This document shows positions 22,140 through 33,111 of a DNA stretch of 64,000 nucleotides, piece after piece. The notes beneath the pieces are model-generated. The model had not been told where the DNA came from. It worked only from the letters and a program-made list of their open reading frames with translations, and ran no database searches. Made by a program: the position numbers and the translations under genes. Source of the DNA: Steinernema hermaphroditum (lineage: Eukaryota; Nematoda; Chromadorea; Rhabditida; Steinernematidae); assembly GCA_030435675.1 (NCBI GenBank), contig CM059621.1, positions 16,368,001 through 16,432,000 of the forward strand, in the 5' to 3' direction. Within the stretch, counting starts at the first letter, position 1; every line of letters starts with the position of its first letter.

Positions 22140-25100
22140 TCAGTCGGAAAGTGGTTCAGAACTCGAGCTGGTCTTCGGCTCCTTCACGGAGCCATTGTCC
22201 TCCGAATCGGAGGAAAGCTGCACCCTTTTCGGCTCCGACAAATTCTCTCGACTGACATCATCGTCACTGTAGCTCTTTGCGGTCTCAGCCAGATTCCGCT
22301 TCGTTTCTTCATGTGTATCAGAGTCCGATTCATCGTAGTTCGGCTGAGTGACAGGAATGTCGACATCAGAGTCAGATTCCGAGGAGAGATACGCGCGACT
22401 CTTGACTGAAAGGAGCCGTGAACACCTTCCTATTCGGTCTTGTCACTTACATTTGCCGTCGTTTTTCTGTTGCTCCTGCTTCTCAGGCTTCCGCCTCGAA
22501 GATCCCTTCCCGTGGGATCTCTTCTCTCTTCGGTTGTCGTCATCGCCTTCGTCGTTGCCTTCCGCTGCGCCTCGCTCCTTGTCTCTGCGTCTGCGACTTG
22601 CCTTCTTATCGCCCTGAAAACCTCATTAAGCGTTGTGAGAGGAACTGCCAGTCACCTTGTTCCTTTGTTTCCTAGGCCGTTCTTCACCCCCTTCTTCGTT
22701 TTGCCAGTCTCCCATGTCTGTGCTGTCGTTCACAAACTCGTCGTGGTCGGCGCGACAGCGGCGTCCTCCGCCACCATCCCGTGACTTCTTCTCCTCGACG
22801 ACCTGCAAAAGATGAATCAGGCACACTAGATAGTTGCAACGTACCTGTGGCAGTTTCAGAAACTCCTTCGTTTTCTCCACGAATTGCTGTCGGGCCAGCT
22901 TAAGGCTTTCGAGTTGCTCGCGCTCCCTCTCCTGCTTTAGCCGCGTTTCTTCTTCCTGTTGGCGGCGAAGGGCAAGGCGTTCCTCTTCTTGGATGCATCG
23001 CTGTCGCTGCTCCTCTTCGTCCTGGGTTTTCGCCCTTTGCACGTAGATTGGGGCCTGCTTAAGCAGATCGCTGCACGCGCCTGCCTCCGACTGACAGACC
23101 GTGTGGCTCACGTATCTGGCATTTATCAGGCTTTCGTCTCTATTGTTCGCTATGAAGAGGAACATCTGCTCGGCGCTTTTCAGGTCGTCCACAGCTCCGA
23201 ACACTGCCTCCAGGCTCGACTTCGAGTCCTGAAGTACCTGCATTGACAGCTTCTGAAGGACATTGGCTAGATTGAAGGTGATCTGCAGGTTATCCGGGGC
23301 CTCACAAAGCGCCTAAGATTGATGTTGAGAGGCTGATTCATAACCGTTTCCATTCGTACCCTTTCCAAACACTCGCGACACTCCTTCAGCTTGTTAGCCT
23401 TGAAGTATGCTCGAGCCAGGTACATGAGCATTTGAGCGTCGTTCTGCTTGCCGAACTTGTTCATGCAGTTCGTATAGAACTGAATGGCACTGACGAACTG
23501 TCCGTTTTCCATGTAGATGTGCGCGAGGTTCATCCAAACGTCGAGGAAGTTGGTCGTCGACTCCCGGACCTGGGCGAAAATGTCACGCGCCTCGGCGAAG
23601 TTCCCCTTCTGCGCGAGAACACACGCAATGCCGTTGGCCGCCCAGATGTTGCCGGGCTGCAGCTTCAGCGCCTTCGTGTAGAACATCAGAGCTCGATCGC
23701 GATTCTTTTTATCCTATAAACACTGTTTTAAAAGACGCCTTTGATCTCGTTATATTACGTTTTCGCGGTTGCGATTAACCGAGAACAAGGTCTCAAGCCG
23801 CACGTTTCCAAGCGCTACAAAGCTGTACGCGTCGTCCTTGCAGATGCGCAAGATCTGTTCGAACATCTTCTGCGCCGGGTCAAACTCGTTCTTCGCCATG
23901 TGCAAGTTGCCGATGAGTGTCCAGGAGTCCGGGTTGGTTTGGTTTATGCCCATAGTTTCCTTGAAGAACACCGAGGCGTTGTAGATATGGCCTTTGTCGC
24001 GGGCAATGCATCCGAGTCGCATGAGGCAGTCGGTGTAGTTGTCGTTTTCGTGAAGAATCGCCTTGTAAATCTCCTCGGCCTCAGTGAAAAGGCATAGCAT
24101 CTCGCTGACGCGTCCTACATTGTAGTTGACCGTCAGTAGCAAGGAGCGGATGTTGGCATCATTGGGTTCTTTTTGAACGTGGCGAGTGAGCACGATCTTC
24201 GCCTTCTCAAACAGTTCCTTCGCCTCGTTGTAGTTTCCTTTCGAGTAGTGCAGCGATGCCATGTTGTTGAAGATCGCTCGAGGCACTTCCATTTCCGTCT
24301 GCGATGTCAACAGCTCACACACCTTCGTGTAGGAAGCCAGCGATGCCTAGAATACGAACTATCTGGAAGGCGATTGTACTTCATCTCACGTTGGGGTCGT
24401 TCTGCTCCTGAAGCTGAGCCAGATCGATGTAGGCTTCTATGTCTTCGGGAGTCAGATAGACAACCTTCTTGAGACACTCAATGGCCTTTGCCCGTCGCTG
24501 CTCGTTCTCTCCAGGCTTGGGAGATGGATGGTGGGCGTAAAGAGAGCCGATGATCTTGAGGGTCTCATAGTTGTTAGGGAACGCCTTCAGCATCTTTTCG
24601 AAGCACGAGATAGCCTGAAAGCGATATCAATATGCTAGATATAGTACGCGAACTTGCATTGTCCAAGTCGTCTCTGTGGATGTAGATCTGTCCGAGTCCG
24701 TAGTATGGAAGAACAAAAGAAGGAGAAGCGAACTGCGTGGCTTGGTAGTAGAACTGAAAGGAAGTTTACGGGACAAAAGTAAAGGCATCGCCATACTCCG
24801 AAGGCTTTGTCGAAGTCTCCTTGACTATGGAAGCAGCGAGCCAGTTGGTAACAACTTTCGGCTCTCATAGCATCGTTCGGCGAATTGCGGAAGGCGATCT
24901 TCGCCAGGTGCTCTACCTTACTGAGCTCGTTTTTGTAGAATAAGTGGTTTGCCAGATGGTTAAGGACCATCGGGTTTTCGGAATCGAGCCGGTAGGCCAT
25001 GGACATGTAGCCGATGCTCGAGTGTAGCGCCTCGCGTGTTAGAGTGTTTTGGTCGATTATAGCGATTCCAATCAGCGCGGGAATGCAGGTCGAATCAAGC

Positions 25101-25964
25101 TCCAGAGCGCGTTCAAATGCCATCCTAAACAGTCAGAGTGGAACGGTGAGGGCAGTGGAAAACAGAGGGTACCTCGCTTTTTCGTGCTTTCCCAAGCGGT
25201 AGAGACAATAGCCGATTCCTACGCGGACATCTGCTGGGCAGTCGGGCTTGAGTTTGATCGCCTTCCTGTAAAAGAAAAGTGCGCTTTTGTAGTCCTTCTT
25301 CTGGAAAGCTATGCAAGCCTTGCCCAACATCGCTGGTATACTGTGGCTGGCCTAAACACTTTTTGAGATTCCTCCGTTCATGATACAACCGAATACCTGG
25401 TTGATAACAAAGTTGAACTGCGTGTCGGCTTGATCGACTTTGTTCCCTTCTACCAAACAGAAGTAGGCTCTTCCTAGTAGATGGTTCTGGTCGTACATAC
25501 TGATTTTGTCAGCCGTGGTGTACAAAACAGTCGCTTCCGTAAACAACTCTTTGCGTTTCGCCTTGTCCCTTGTATTACTTCCCTACAAAAGCGGAATGCC
25601 AAAATAATGCCTAATCGAGAGAACCCACCGCCTGTACATAGTAGGCTGCAAGGGTGTCCAGGGCACGCATCTGGTCCTTCTCGAGATCACGGTAGTCCTG
25701 ACTTGCCCCGCCGTCGCAGATCTCCAGAAGTCTTATGAACGTGTTCACTTCGCCAGCAGTATAGTAGTGCACTGCCAGGTCGACCCATACGTGAAGCGGG
25801 CACTTTTCCCGCCTCAGAATATCAATGATGTCGTCGCAGCTAGGTAGCCTGTCCAATGGGATCTCCAAGGACTCCTGAAGAAAGGCTTGGAATCGGGAAT
25901 CCACTCAGAAGCTTACGTCTCTCCCGGATCGCAAGGGAACTGAGTAGCTTCCGAGGAAGGCCAT
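22140..25964 (-). CDS. ctr-9: Ctr9-like subunit of the RNA polymerase II Paf1 complex
   Basis: Ctr9 is the TPR scaffold of the Paf1 elongation complex in the nucleus, needed for co-transcriptional histone modification. The start (ATG at 25964) opens [11 protein letters not shown] and splices at GAC|GTAAGC (25917) to [15 protein letters not shown] at 25874, matching the family N-terminus. Characteristic segments follow in order: [114 protein letters not shown] and [16 protein letters not shown], all TPR helices. A charged coiled-coil segment ([15 protein letters not shown]), then [20 protein letters not shown] and a low-complexity Lys/Ser/Asp tail ending EPLSD complete the protein. More than ten short introns; roughly 1,100 residues, as usual for Ctr9. 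It could head an operon with the two polymerase genes, but the 538-bp gap and the duplicated block argue against it. Confidence 0.93.
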
Positions 25965-26191
25965 TTTGCCGACAGTAGCGAGATGAACTCAAGCACTGGA
26001 TCACCTTTGTCAGCACGGAAGAAAACTCGGACTGAACCCGAAAAATGAACCCGGACTAGAAAACAAAAGCGACGCAAGGCACGAGCCACATTCGCGCCGG
26101 GACGGTTCGTAAACTTCACTTTTGTGACGCGGAACCCTGAAGGCACAGGAGAAACACAAAGCGCGAAGCGGCCTCAAAGGTGTACCTAAAT

Positions 26192-26606
26192 TAGGGTTGT
26201 CGAATCGTCGAGGGTGGTATTCGATGATTTTTTTTCGAATACTGAAAAATAAACAGGAATGACGAACTTTTAATTAGAATCGCCAGTGCGCATCACACGG
26301 ATAAACTTCAGTGCTACCATTTGCTACCAAAAACCACAAAAAAGTAGAACAAAAAACAGAAATTCAATCCGGTATTCGATAGAATTTATTCGATTCGATT
26401 CGATTCGATGAAATTCGATCGAATACCGGACCGCAAACCTTGATTTTGTTATATTTGTCCGTAGTTTTTGGTAGCAAATGGTAGCCCTGGAGTTGATCCA
26501 TGTTATGCGCACTGGCGATTCTAATTAGAAGTTCGTTACTCATGTCTATTTTTCGGTATTCGATGAAATTCGATCGAATACCACCCACGACGATTCGACA
26601 ACCCTA
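26192..26606. mobile_element. hAT-type MITE with 8-bp target duplication
   Basis: A 415-bp element flanked by identical ACCTAAAT (26184-26191 and 26607-26614). Ends are TAGGGTTGTCGAATCGTCG and its complement. The inverted repeats are long: inner parts (AATTAGAATCGCCAGTGCGC, GCTACCATTTGCTACC) also have inverted partners, so most of the element can fold back. A run of four ATTCG units sits at the centre. No transposase; moved in trans by an hAT enzyme (inferred from the 8-bp duplication). Confidence 0.9.
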
Positions 26607-26725
26607 ACCTAAATAGCAATAAGGGCTACGGTCGTTCCGTTGAGGAATTGGAATTCTCAAGGACGAAAGACTTCGAGTGACTGAAAGAACTCTCGTTGTG
26701 GCTGCGTTTACTTTGTCCGTAGAGG

Positions 26726-26920
26726 CCTAACGACTCATGCCTGTGAGCAATTTGAGCTCTCACGCCGACTGTGTGTTCAAACGGCTTATGTCTCAGGTTC
26801 GGTAGAAGAGACGTCTCTTTTTTTCCAGACATACAGGTCTGCTGCTGCAGAAGAGTCGCTATAAAAGGCGAAAAATGCAATCACGAAGTTCACTTCTTCG
26901 TACGGGGTCACCAGAAGCAG
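26726..26920 (+). repeat. Duplicated upstream block (copy in front of the tyrosine phosphatase)
   Basis: Matches 21741-21935 on the opposite strand, ending about 150 bp before the phosphatase ATG. It contains a TATA-like GCTATAAAAGGC at about 26860-26875. Indels in the shared frame are multiples of three and the Cys/His residues are kept, so coding function is possible, though no ATG opens the frame in this copy. Confidence 0.7.
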
Positions 26921-27070
26921 TCGTTTTTCAAGTCACCGCTCCTTCGTGAGGTCATCGGTTCTGAGGGCGTTGGTATAATGTCCAAGTGGGCACTACGGCA
27001 ATTGGTCAGCTAGTAATCGCTGCTTTCCAGGGTAAACGTGAGGCAGCGTGGCCCACCTGCTGCCTCGGTG

Positions 27071-28404
27071 ATGAAGCCGCCGGAAGAGACAAAGTCCGAA
27101 GGGCCCCCGAGGAAGAACCGTATGGACGTTTGCCGAAGGTTGTAATTATTCTGAAATGTTTCAGCTAATCGGGCCGGACGTCCTCTGGGCAAAAAGAAGA
27201 GGACGATTACGGATGCGACGACAAAGGAAGAAGTCGAGCCGACGGTCGAGGACAATGGAGAGGCGAAGCGCAAGGTCGAAGGCAAAAGAAAGACGCAGCT
27301 GAAAGCATCTAAGGGTCTAGGCGCGGTTACTCCCGAAGCCGAGACGGCGATGAGTGCGTTCGTACAGGCAACAACAACGCTGGGCATCGAGGGCTTGAAG
27401 AAGGAGTTCGCCGATATAAAGGGCTATGCGTCGCCGACCATGGAGATAAATGCTTGCAGGGCGAACGAGACGCGAAATCGTTACAAGGACGTCGTGTGCC
27501 TGGACTCGTCGCGAGTGACGCTGACTCTGAATGTACCACCGGAGGGCGACTATATCCACGCAAACTGGGTGAAGCTGGAAGGTTGTGACAAGACTTTCAT
27601 TGCCGCGCAGGGTCCGCTCGATACGACCATCTCTGACTTCTGGCGGATGGTGCACCAGGAAGGCGTGACGACAATTTTGATGCTGTGCCGGACAGAGGAG
27701 AGTGGCAAGGTTAAATGCTCGCAGTATTGGCCGTTAGAGCAGGGCGCCTATCAGACTTACGGTTCCATGTTTGTCAACAACAAGAAGGCAATAGATCTGC
27801 AACACCAAACTATTTTTACGTTTAAGTTGTTTCCAGGTTGAGAAAGAAGACAAGTTCACAACGTTCACCTTGGAGGTGCTGCCCGAGGGATGTTCAAACT
27901 CGACGATCACAAAGATCTTCCAAATGTCCGACTGGCCCGACCGTGGAGTGCCGCAGTCCTCAATGACCGTTCTTCGTCTTCTCAAACTCGTCGTTGCTGT
28001 ATGTCCATCAGCCTTGCTTCTAAAGTAACTGATTGTAGGGTGGACCCTGCATTGTGCACTGCTCCGCTGGGGTCGGTCGCACTGGAACGATCATTGCTAT
28101 CGAAGCGTGCATCCAGCGCCTCATGAAAGGACAACAAGTGGCTGTAGGTTTGCATGCCAAGTAAAACTACTACATCGCTAGTTTAGATGAAAGACCTCTT
28201 CATGCAACTTCGAAACCAGCGTGCCTCAAGCATCCAAACGGAAGGACAGTACTGTTTCGTCCATCTCTCCGTTATCAACTATATCGGAGTACGTTATCAT
28301 ATGGATCACCAACCACTGAACGTTTTGTTTAGGCGAAATTGAAGAAATTTGAGAGCGTGAGAAAGCAATTCAACACTGAGTTCGCCAGCGCCACTCTGAA
28401 TTAA
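27071..28404 (+). CDS. Nematode-type protein tyrosine phosphatase
   Basis: Dephosphorylates phosphotyrosine through a cysteine thiol. Exons 27071-27119, 27165-27787, 27837-27998, 28039-28143, 28187-28288, 28333-28404; 370 residues. A basic N-terminal tail ([16 protein letters not shown], then KKKRT) precedes the domain. Family motifs in order: [44 protein letters not shown], and the active site [12 protein letters not shown] with nucleophilic Cys and Arg in place, then [10 protein letters not shown]. The enzyme looks catalytically intact. Such single-domain PTPs with short basic tails are expanded in nematodes and often sperm- or germline-expressed (family knowledge). Intron 27788-27836 begins GC instead of GT. 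A PP1-like phosphatase follows 455 bp downstream on the same strand. Confidence 0.93.
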
Positions 28405-28858
28405 CGCCGTCGGTTTTAATTGATGTAAAATTGTGAATGGTGTGAAATGTGTAAGTAAAGTATGTACCCAAAAAGCCATCATCGGTAGTCAGTACGTATG
28501 CCTGGAAGGATATATCGCTTGTTAACTCTAACGTTTTGGGGTAGTGTTTTCGAGATTTCATTGATTGTTGTTCTTTCGGTTGAATTCTTTTGACGACAAA
28601 TTGCATGTTTACGGGACGTGATTCTACGGCGACAAATTGAGCTGCAGGAACTCCAATAAGCCGATATCGAAAATATCGTGGCAACACGACCGAGCGTCAG
28701 TCGCCGGTGCTTCCTTTTGAAGCCTTCGTGCAGACAGCAGGCAGTCAACGAGACAGTAGACTTTCACATGGCTACGGACGGAGTGAAAATCATGGAAGCG
28801 GGCGCACTTGTGTTGGGTGAGCCGTTCAGAGTCGGTTGCGGACGCGTTGCCGAGAGCG
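28405..28858. other. Intergenic gap between the two phosphatase genes
   Basis: Holds the 3' UTR of the tyrosine phosphatase and the 5' region of the PP1-like gene. The minus-strand ORFs here have no splice support. No operon-type 100-bp spacing. Confidence 0.5.
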
Positions 28859-30015
28859 ATGTCGCAGGAAACACAAACGAAAGGAGAGGAGCCACCGAAG
28901 CACGGCAACAAGAAGGAAGGCGTAAGTGGAACAGATTTTCTTGGACGACGACTGTTTATGGTTTCTTAGATTCGACAATGGCTAAAGTCGGTGGTCAGGC
29001 GTCTGATCAAGGACTGGAAGCCCATGTTGTGTCAGTCGCTGTTCACGGAGAAGGAAATCATTGAGCTCTGCTATCGCGCCCGAGAGAGTTTTTGGATGCA
29101 GTCGACAATGGTTGAGGTTCCAGGTCCCGTTAACATTTGTGGTGATATCCATGGACAGTATGAAGGTACGTCGAAGTTCGAATGCGAGGATAACACCTTC
29201 TTCTTGCAGATCTCCTGGCGCTTTTCGTGCAGAATGGATTTCCACCGGAGAAGAAGTATCTATTTCTTGGTGACTACGTCGACCGCGGGCCATACAGCAT
29301 TGAGGTGATGGTGCTTCTATTCGCGTACAAAGTGCTCTATCCCAACCAAGTCATTCTTCTACGAGGAAACCACGAATCACGTCCCGTAAACATGCAATAC
29401 GGATTCTTTCTCGAGTGCAAGAAGCGCTATTCGAACGCGTTGTATGAGTGCTTTCAGTTGGCTTTCTCTACGATGCCATTTTGCGCGCGTGTAGAAAAGA
29501 AAATTCTCTGCATGCACGGTGGCATCAGCGAAGATCTTGCAAGCCTGAAACAGGTAAGCATACAATAGCTGAAATCATGGCTGAACAAACGTTCATTTGC
29601 AGCTTGAGAGGATTGAGAGACCCTGCGACATCCCCGATCTCGGCGTGCTCGCCGACCTCACTTGGGCAGACCCCGACCCGAGCATCCGAGGATATGAGGA
29701 TAGCCCCCGCGGTGCAGCTCGTATCTTCGGAGAAGATGCACTGAAGGCGTTCCTCAAGCTCCATAATCTCGAGCTCATCGTCCGCGCCCATCAAGTTGTC
29801 GAGGACGGATATCAGTTCTTCGCCGATCGTCAACTCGTCACTATCTTCTCGGCGCCCAACTACTGTGGACAGTTTAATAACGCCGCTGCAGTGCTCACTG
29901 TGACCGCGGATCTGGTGAGTAGAGCGAGCTACTTGGGATATGATTGAACAAATTTCTCTTTCAGCAGTGCTCATTCACGATTCATCGGCCATTTTCGGAA
30001 AACAAAGAAAAGTAA
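28859..30015 (+). CDS. PP1-like serine/threonine phosphatase catalytic subunit
   Basis: Metal-dependent PPP-family enzyme that removes phosphate from Ser/Thr. Exons 28859-28921, 28970-29165, 29210-29553, 29603-29914, 29965-30015; 321 residues, normal for PP1 catalytic subunits. All hallmark metal/catalytic motifs are present: GDIHGQ, GDYVDRG, LRGNHE, the HGGIS histidine and [12 protein letters not shown], with [12 protein letters not shown] near the C-terminus. The N-terminal tail ([15 protein letters not shown]) and several core changes separate it from housekeeping PP1, like the many divergent PP1-like genes of nematodes, often sperm-linked. The C-terminus (ENKEK) is short. Sits next to a tyrosine phosphatase; co-expression in the germ line is a plausible inference. 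Confidence 0.94.
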
Positions 30016-30418
30016 AGAGCAAGACAGCTAGAAGATTTTTGCCTATTATACATTGGTGGAGCTGAATAAATTTTGCTTCAGCATATTTGAGATACACGTC
30101 TGCAGAAAAGTCAAACAGCTTCAGACTGAAGACTTCATATGGGTCACGGTTCAGTACAGTCAACGAGATGCGTAAGAACGACGATGAATTTTCATGTTTA
30201 GCAGTTAAGATACTGACATCCATCACAGACCATGCCAAAGCTGCATACTACAATGTGATTACGAGTACTTCAATGATGCTCTACCATTCAAAGTTGACCT
30301 CCCTCGACGAGAACAACACTAAGCTCCCAAGCTATGTATTCTTAAAGACTCTCAAAACACTTTATCAACAAATAACACTAACAGCCTATTAACCTCACAT
30401 TAGCAAAATCCGACTGGA
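30016..30418. other. Convergent 3' intergenic region
   Basis: Lies between the stop of the PP1-like gene (plus) and the stop of the U1A/U2B'' gene (minus). No supported coding region. Confidence 0.5.
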
Positions 30419-31202
30419 TCATTTGTTTGCGTATTCGATTTGCACCGCGTGGGTTGGAGTGATCTTGAAGTTGTTAAGTCTCTGCTTCACCACCTTCGCT
30501 GAATCCTCGTCTTCGAATTCGATAAAAGCGATGTCCGTACGGTTGGGGATGACGCGGATGTCCTTGAGTCCCGGGAACTGGGAGAACAGAAGGTGCAGCA
30601 TCTGTTCTGTGGTCTCTGGTGGAAGATTTGTACAGAAGAGGATCTTGTTTGGCGGCGCGGTGGGTCGCTGCGCTTCGCCTACAGGACCAGGGGCGTTCGC
30701 GGGCTTCTTCGCGTCCGTTGGAGCCACACCCTTCTTCTTCTTCTTGTCCAGCGATCGAACAATTTGTCTTTTTGGTCTAAAGGAGCAGATGGATTAACGG
30801 TAGGAGGACTACGGTAACCTACCGCTCGACATAAGTGCCCTTGGCTTTGGCGATAACATCGGAGTCCTGCTTGGCGAAATGGATTCGCATCGGTTTGTCG
30901 TAAAACGGGAAGCCTTGCATGGATCGAAGCGCGGTCGTGGCGGCGCCAATCTCCTTGAAGATGACATGTGCTTGTCCACGCATTTTGACGTGGCTGAAAC
31001 ACATGATGTCGACGATGGCGCCGAATTGGGAGAAGATCGCGTAGAGGGCCTTTTTCAACTCTGAAAATGGGGAAACTAGAACAACAAACAAGAAAAGCGA
31101 AAACTAACCTTCCTTCTTGACCTTTCCGTTCAAATTATTGATGTAAATGGTGTTGTTTGGCTTTATCTCGTGCACAGCGCTGCACGGCTTCATTTCGGCC
31201 AT
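30419..31202 (-). CDS. rnp-2/3: U1A/U2B''-family spliceosomal RRM protein, copy 1
   Basis: Binds stem-loops of U1 and/or U2 snRNA in the spliceosome. Exons 31202-31109, 31060-30823, 30776-30419; 229 residues. The N-terminus is longer than in copy 2 ([17 protein letters not shown]). RRM1 has RNP2 TIYINNLN and RNP1 RGQAHVIFK, followed by [16 protein letters not shown], a U1A/U2B'' hallmark. A Lys/Pro/Ala linker leads to RRM2 ([16 protein letters not shown] and [10 protein letters not shown]). C. elegans has two such genes, rnp-2 and rnp-3; I cannot tell which this is. An inverted paralog lies at 36845-37598, and the middle of both genes, intron included, is nearly identical. Confidence 0.95.
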
Positions 31203-32037
31203 TCTAACCGGTCTGAAATGTTGGAAACCATTAACTCCATACAACACGAAAGGAAACTCCAGCCATGGATAACACGAAGTACGCCATCAGGCTCGACTCT
31301 ACATTGACGGTCCAAATAACGAAACGAATTTCGAAAGGGTGGAATTCCGTCGATCGACTATTCGCAGAATGAAGACGATACAGGAAATCGCTGTCAGACC
31401 TAAGTTTTATTTTAAATTTAAATGGCGATGATATTCAATCGCATGAGTTTATACTGTTGTTGTGCTTCATTTTGACCAATTTCACGAGGATAAATAACGA
31501 GGACTGCACACACAAGTCAACGAAATGACCATACACTTCGCGACGCATGTTTATTACGGCGCATTACATCCAAGAAGCTCAATTGACGAAATCATGACCT
31601 CGTCGGATTCTGCTCGAACGTGGCCTCTGTGGCGCGTTCGGAAGGACAACGGGTGGGCGTGGAGCGTTCGGAGGCGTCGACTGATCGTCGTCGTAGACGT
31701 ATTCTCTAGCTGGACGCTCTTCTTCGAGCGCATTCTGCTCAGCTCCATGTGCGCGCTGTTCGGCTACAGGCGAGTGAACAGCCACAACAACTGCGAAGCC
31801 CTCTTGATCGTCTATAACGACGTGATCGTTGCTGAAAGGAGCTGATTATTCAGAGCAGAGCGCAGGCAGTGACGCAACTTACTGTAGTTCTAGTGAGTCG
31901 CCTCCTGCGTTCATACCGTCGACAACTCGACCGTTCAGTGGGTTAGTAAAGGGTGTAAATGACCGCTTGCAGACTCGAATGTTAGGCGCGTCCCGTCTAG
32001 CTGTCTGAGTCTGAACCAGGTGTGCGACTCTTGACAT
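31203..32037. other. Intergenic DNA upstream of U1A/U2B'' copy 1
   Basis: Contains the copy 1 promoter. A frame at 31525-31845 (plus) overlaps one at 31579-31785 (minus); neither has splice sites or a known domain. A few TACTGTAG/ACCGT words but no identifiable site. Confidence 0.4.
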
Positions 32038-32040
32038 CTA

Positions 32041-32206
32041 AAGGCCTGTTTATACTCTGCGCGACTGCGCGACAGCAAACAGTGTCGCGCAGCGCGACGA
32101 CCGGTCGCACAGCTGCGCGACAGGCAAAGGGCGTTTATACTCTATACTCGTCGCGCTGCGCGACACTGTTTGCTGTCGCATAGGTGTTTATACTCTGCGC
32201 GACAGC
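32041..32206 (+). repeat. GC-rich terminal/subterminal repeats of a Harbinger-like family
   Basis: AAAGGCCTGTTTATACTCTG opens the block, the same motif as at 33115 and close to the terminal repeat of the MITE at 55388. TTTATACTCTGCGCGAC recurs at about 32186. A perfect 32-bp inverted repeat (about 32070-32101 and 32149-32180, core GCGACAGCAAACAGTGTCGC) can form a hairpin. Confidence 0.7.
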
Positions 32207-32303
32207 TTCGATCACAGATATCTTGCTGTTTCATGATAAAATCTTGTGGAACTATCACTGTAACTATGATTTATTGGTGATATTCTCTGCAAGGCACTCG
32301 TCC

Positions 32304-33010
32304 TTATACATTAGCAAAATACCTCCTAAACATCAGCCTCGTTTGCTTTCCTTCTTGTGTTGCTTGTTTTGACATCTGTTCTGGAGGCCGGGCGGTTGTG
32401 TCATCCGTCAATTCGAGAGCCCTCGAGATATCTTCAGGAAGATCGTCACCTCGATTCCTGCGAGCACTAAACGAGCAAGAGTACGTATCTCGATGATAAT
32501 TAGGCTTACCGACAGAGCCTTTTGTTGAATTCACGCTTTTGTAAATCGCCAACGGCTTCACTCTGTGCGAAGGGACGCATGAAGTCTTTTGACAGCGCGA
32601 AGCCTTGATCGCCACTACAACGTACGGAAGTGTTTCTTCTCCAACTATCCTATCTGCGGGAAGCAATCTGCGGATCAGTGGGGGAATCGGACTGTCCTCG
32701 TAGATCGAGGAGTCTGATTGTCGTCCAGGGGAGCCGACGTCGAAGAATAAGAAACGCTAATCCGGTTATGGAGTGGAAGAGTTTGTAGTTAACGTACAAC
32801 GATCCCGCAGCGCAAGGAGCCTAAAATACGTAGACGGTTAACCTGAGATGTAGAGGAAACCTACCTCTAGCAAAAAATGTTTTCCATCCAGCGCGGCGAC
32901 GCAGTTGGGAAAGAGCCATCTGTGCTCAAAACGTTCAGCAACTTCTATCAAATCCGCCATAGTCGGACGTCGTAGAGTGGCGGGTGTGGCGGGAAAGCTT
33001 CTTCTTTTTG
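32304..33010 (-). pseudogene. Decayed PIF/Harbinger (HARBI1-like) transposase
   Basis: The minus-strand reading gives RFEHRWLFPNCVAALDGKH, the classic Harbinger nuclease segment with a catalytic Asp, then, past a short intron, SLYVNYKLFHSI and a stretch with VGSPGRQSDSSIYED. After LPYVVV the family sequence continues only in another frame (GDQGFALSKDFMRPF), so there is a one-base frameshift. The C-terminal part is abbreviated. The flanking GTTTATACTCTGCGCGAC repeats are in direct, not inverted, orientation, so ends are rearranged. Not expected to be active. Confidence 0.75.
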
Positions 33011-33111
33011 TGCTTTCGCTTTGCCGGTCTTCGTAGTTTCATCGCCAGAACCAGTCGTCTTCATATCTTTCTTCGCGTTTCTGATTCTTCTTGAATAAGT
33101 GTCGCGAAGGT

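Noticed and set aside
18507..25964. A definite three-gene operon ctr-9 and two polymerases
   Set aside because: Same strand, but intergenic gaps of 538 and 249 bp and a duplicated promoter-like block before the second gene leave it unproven.
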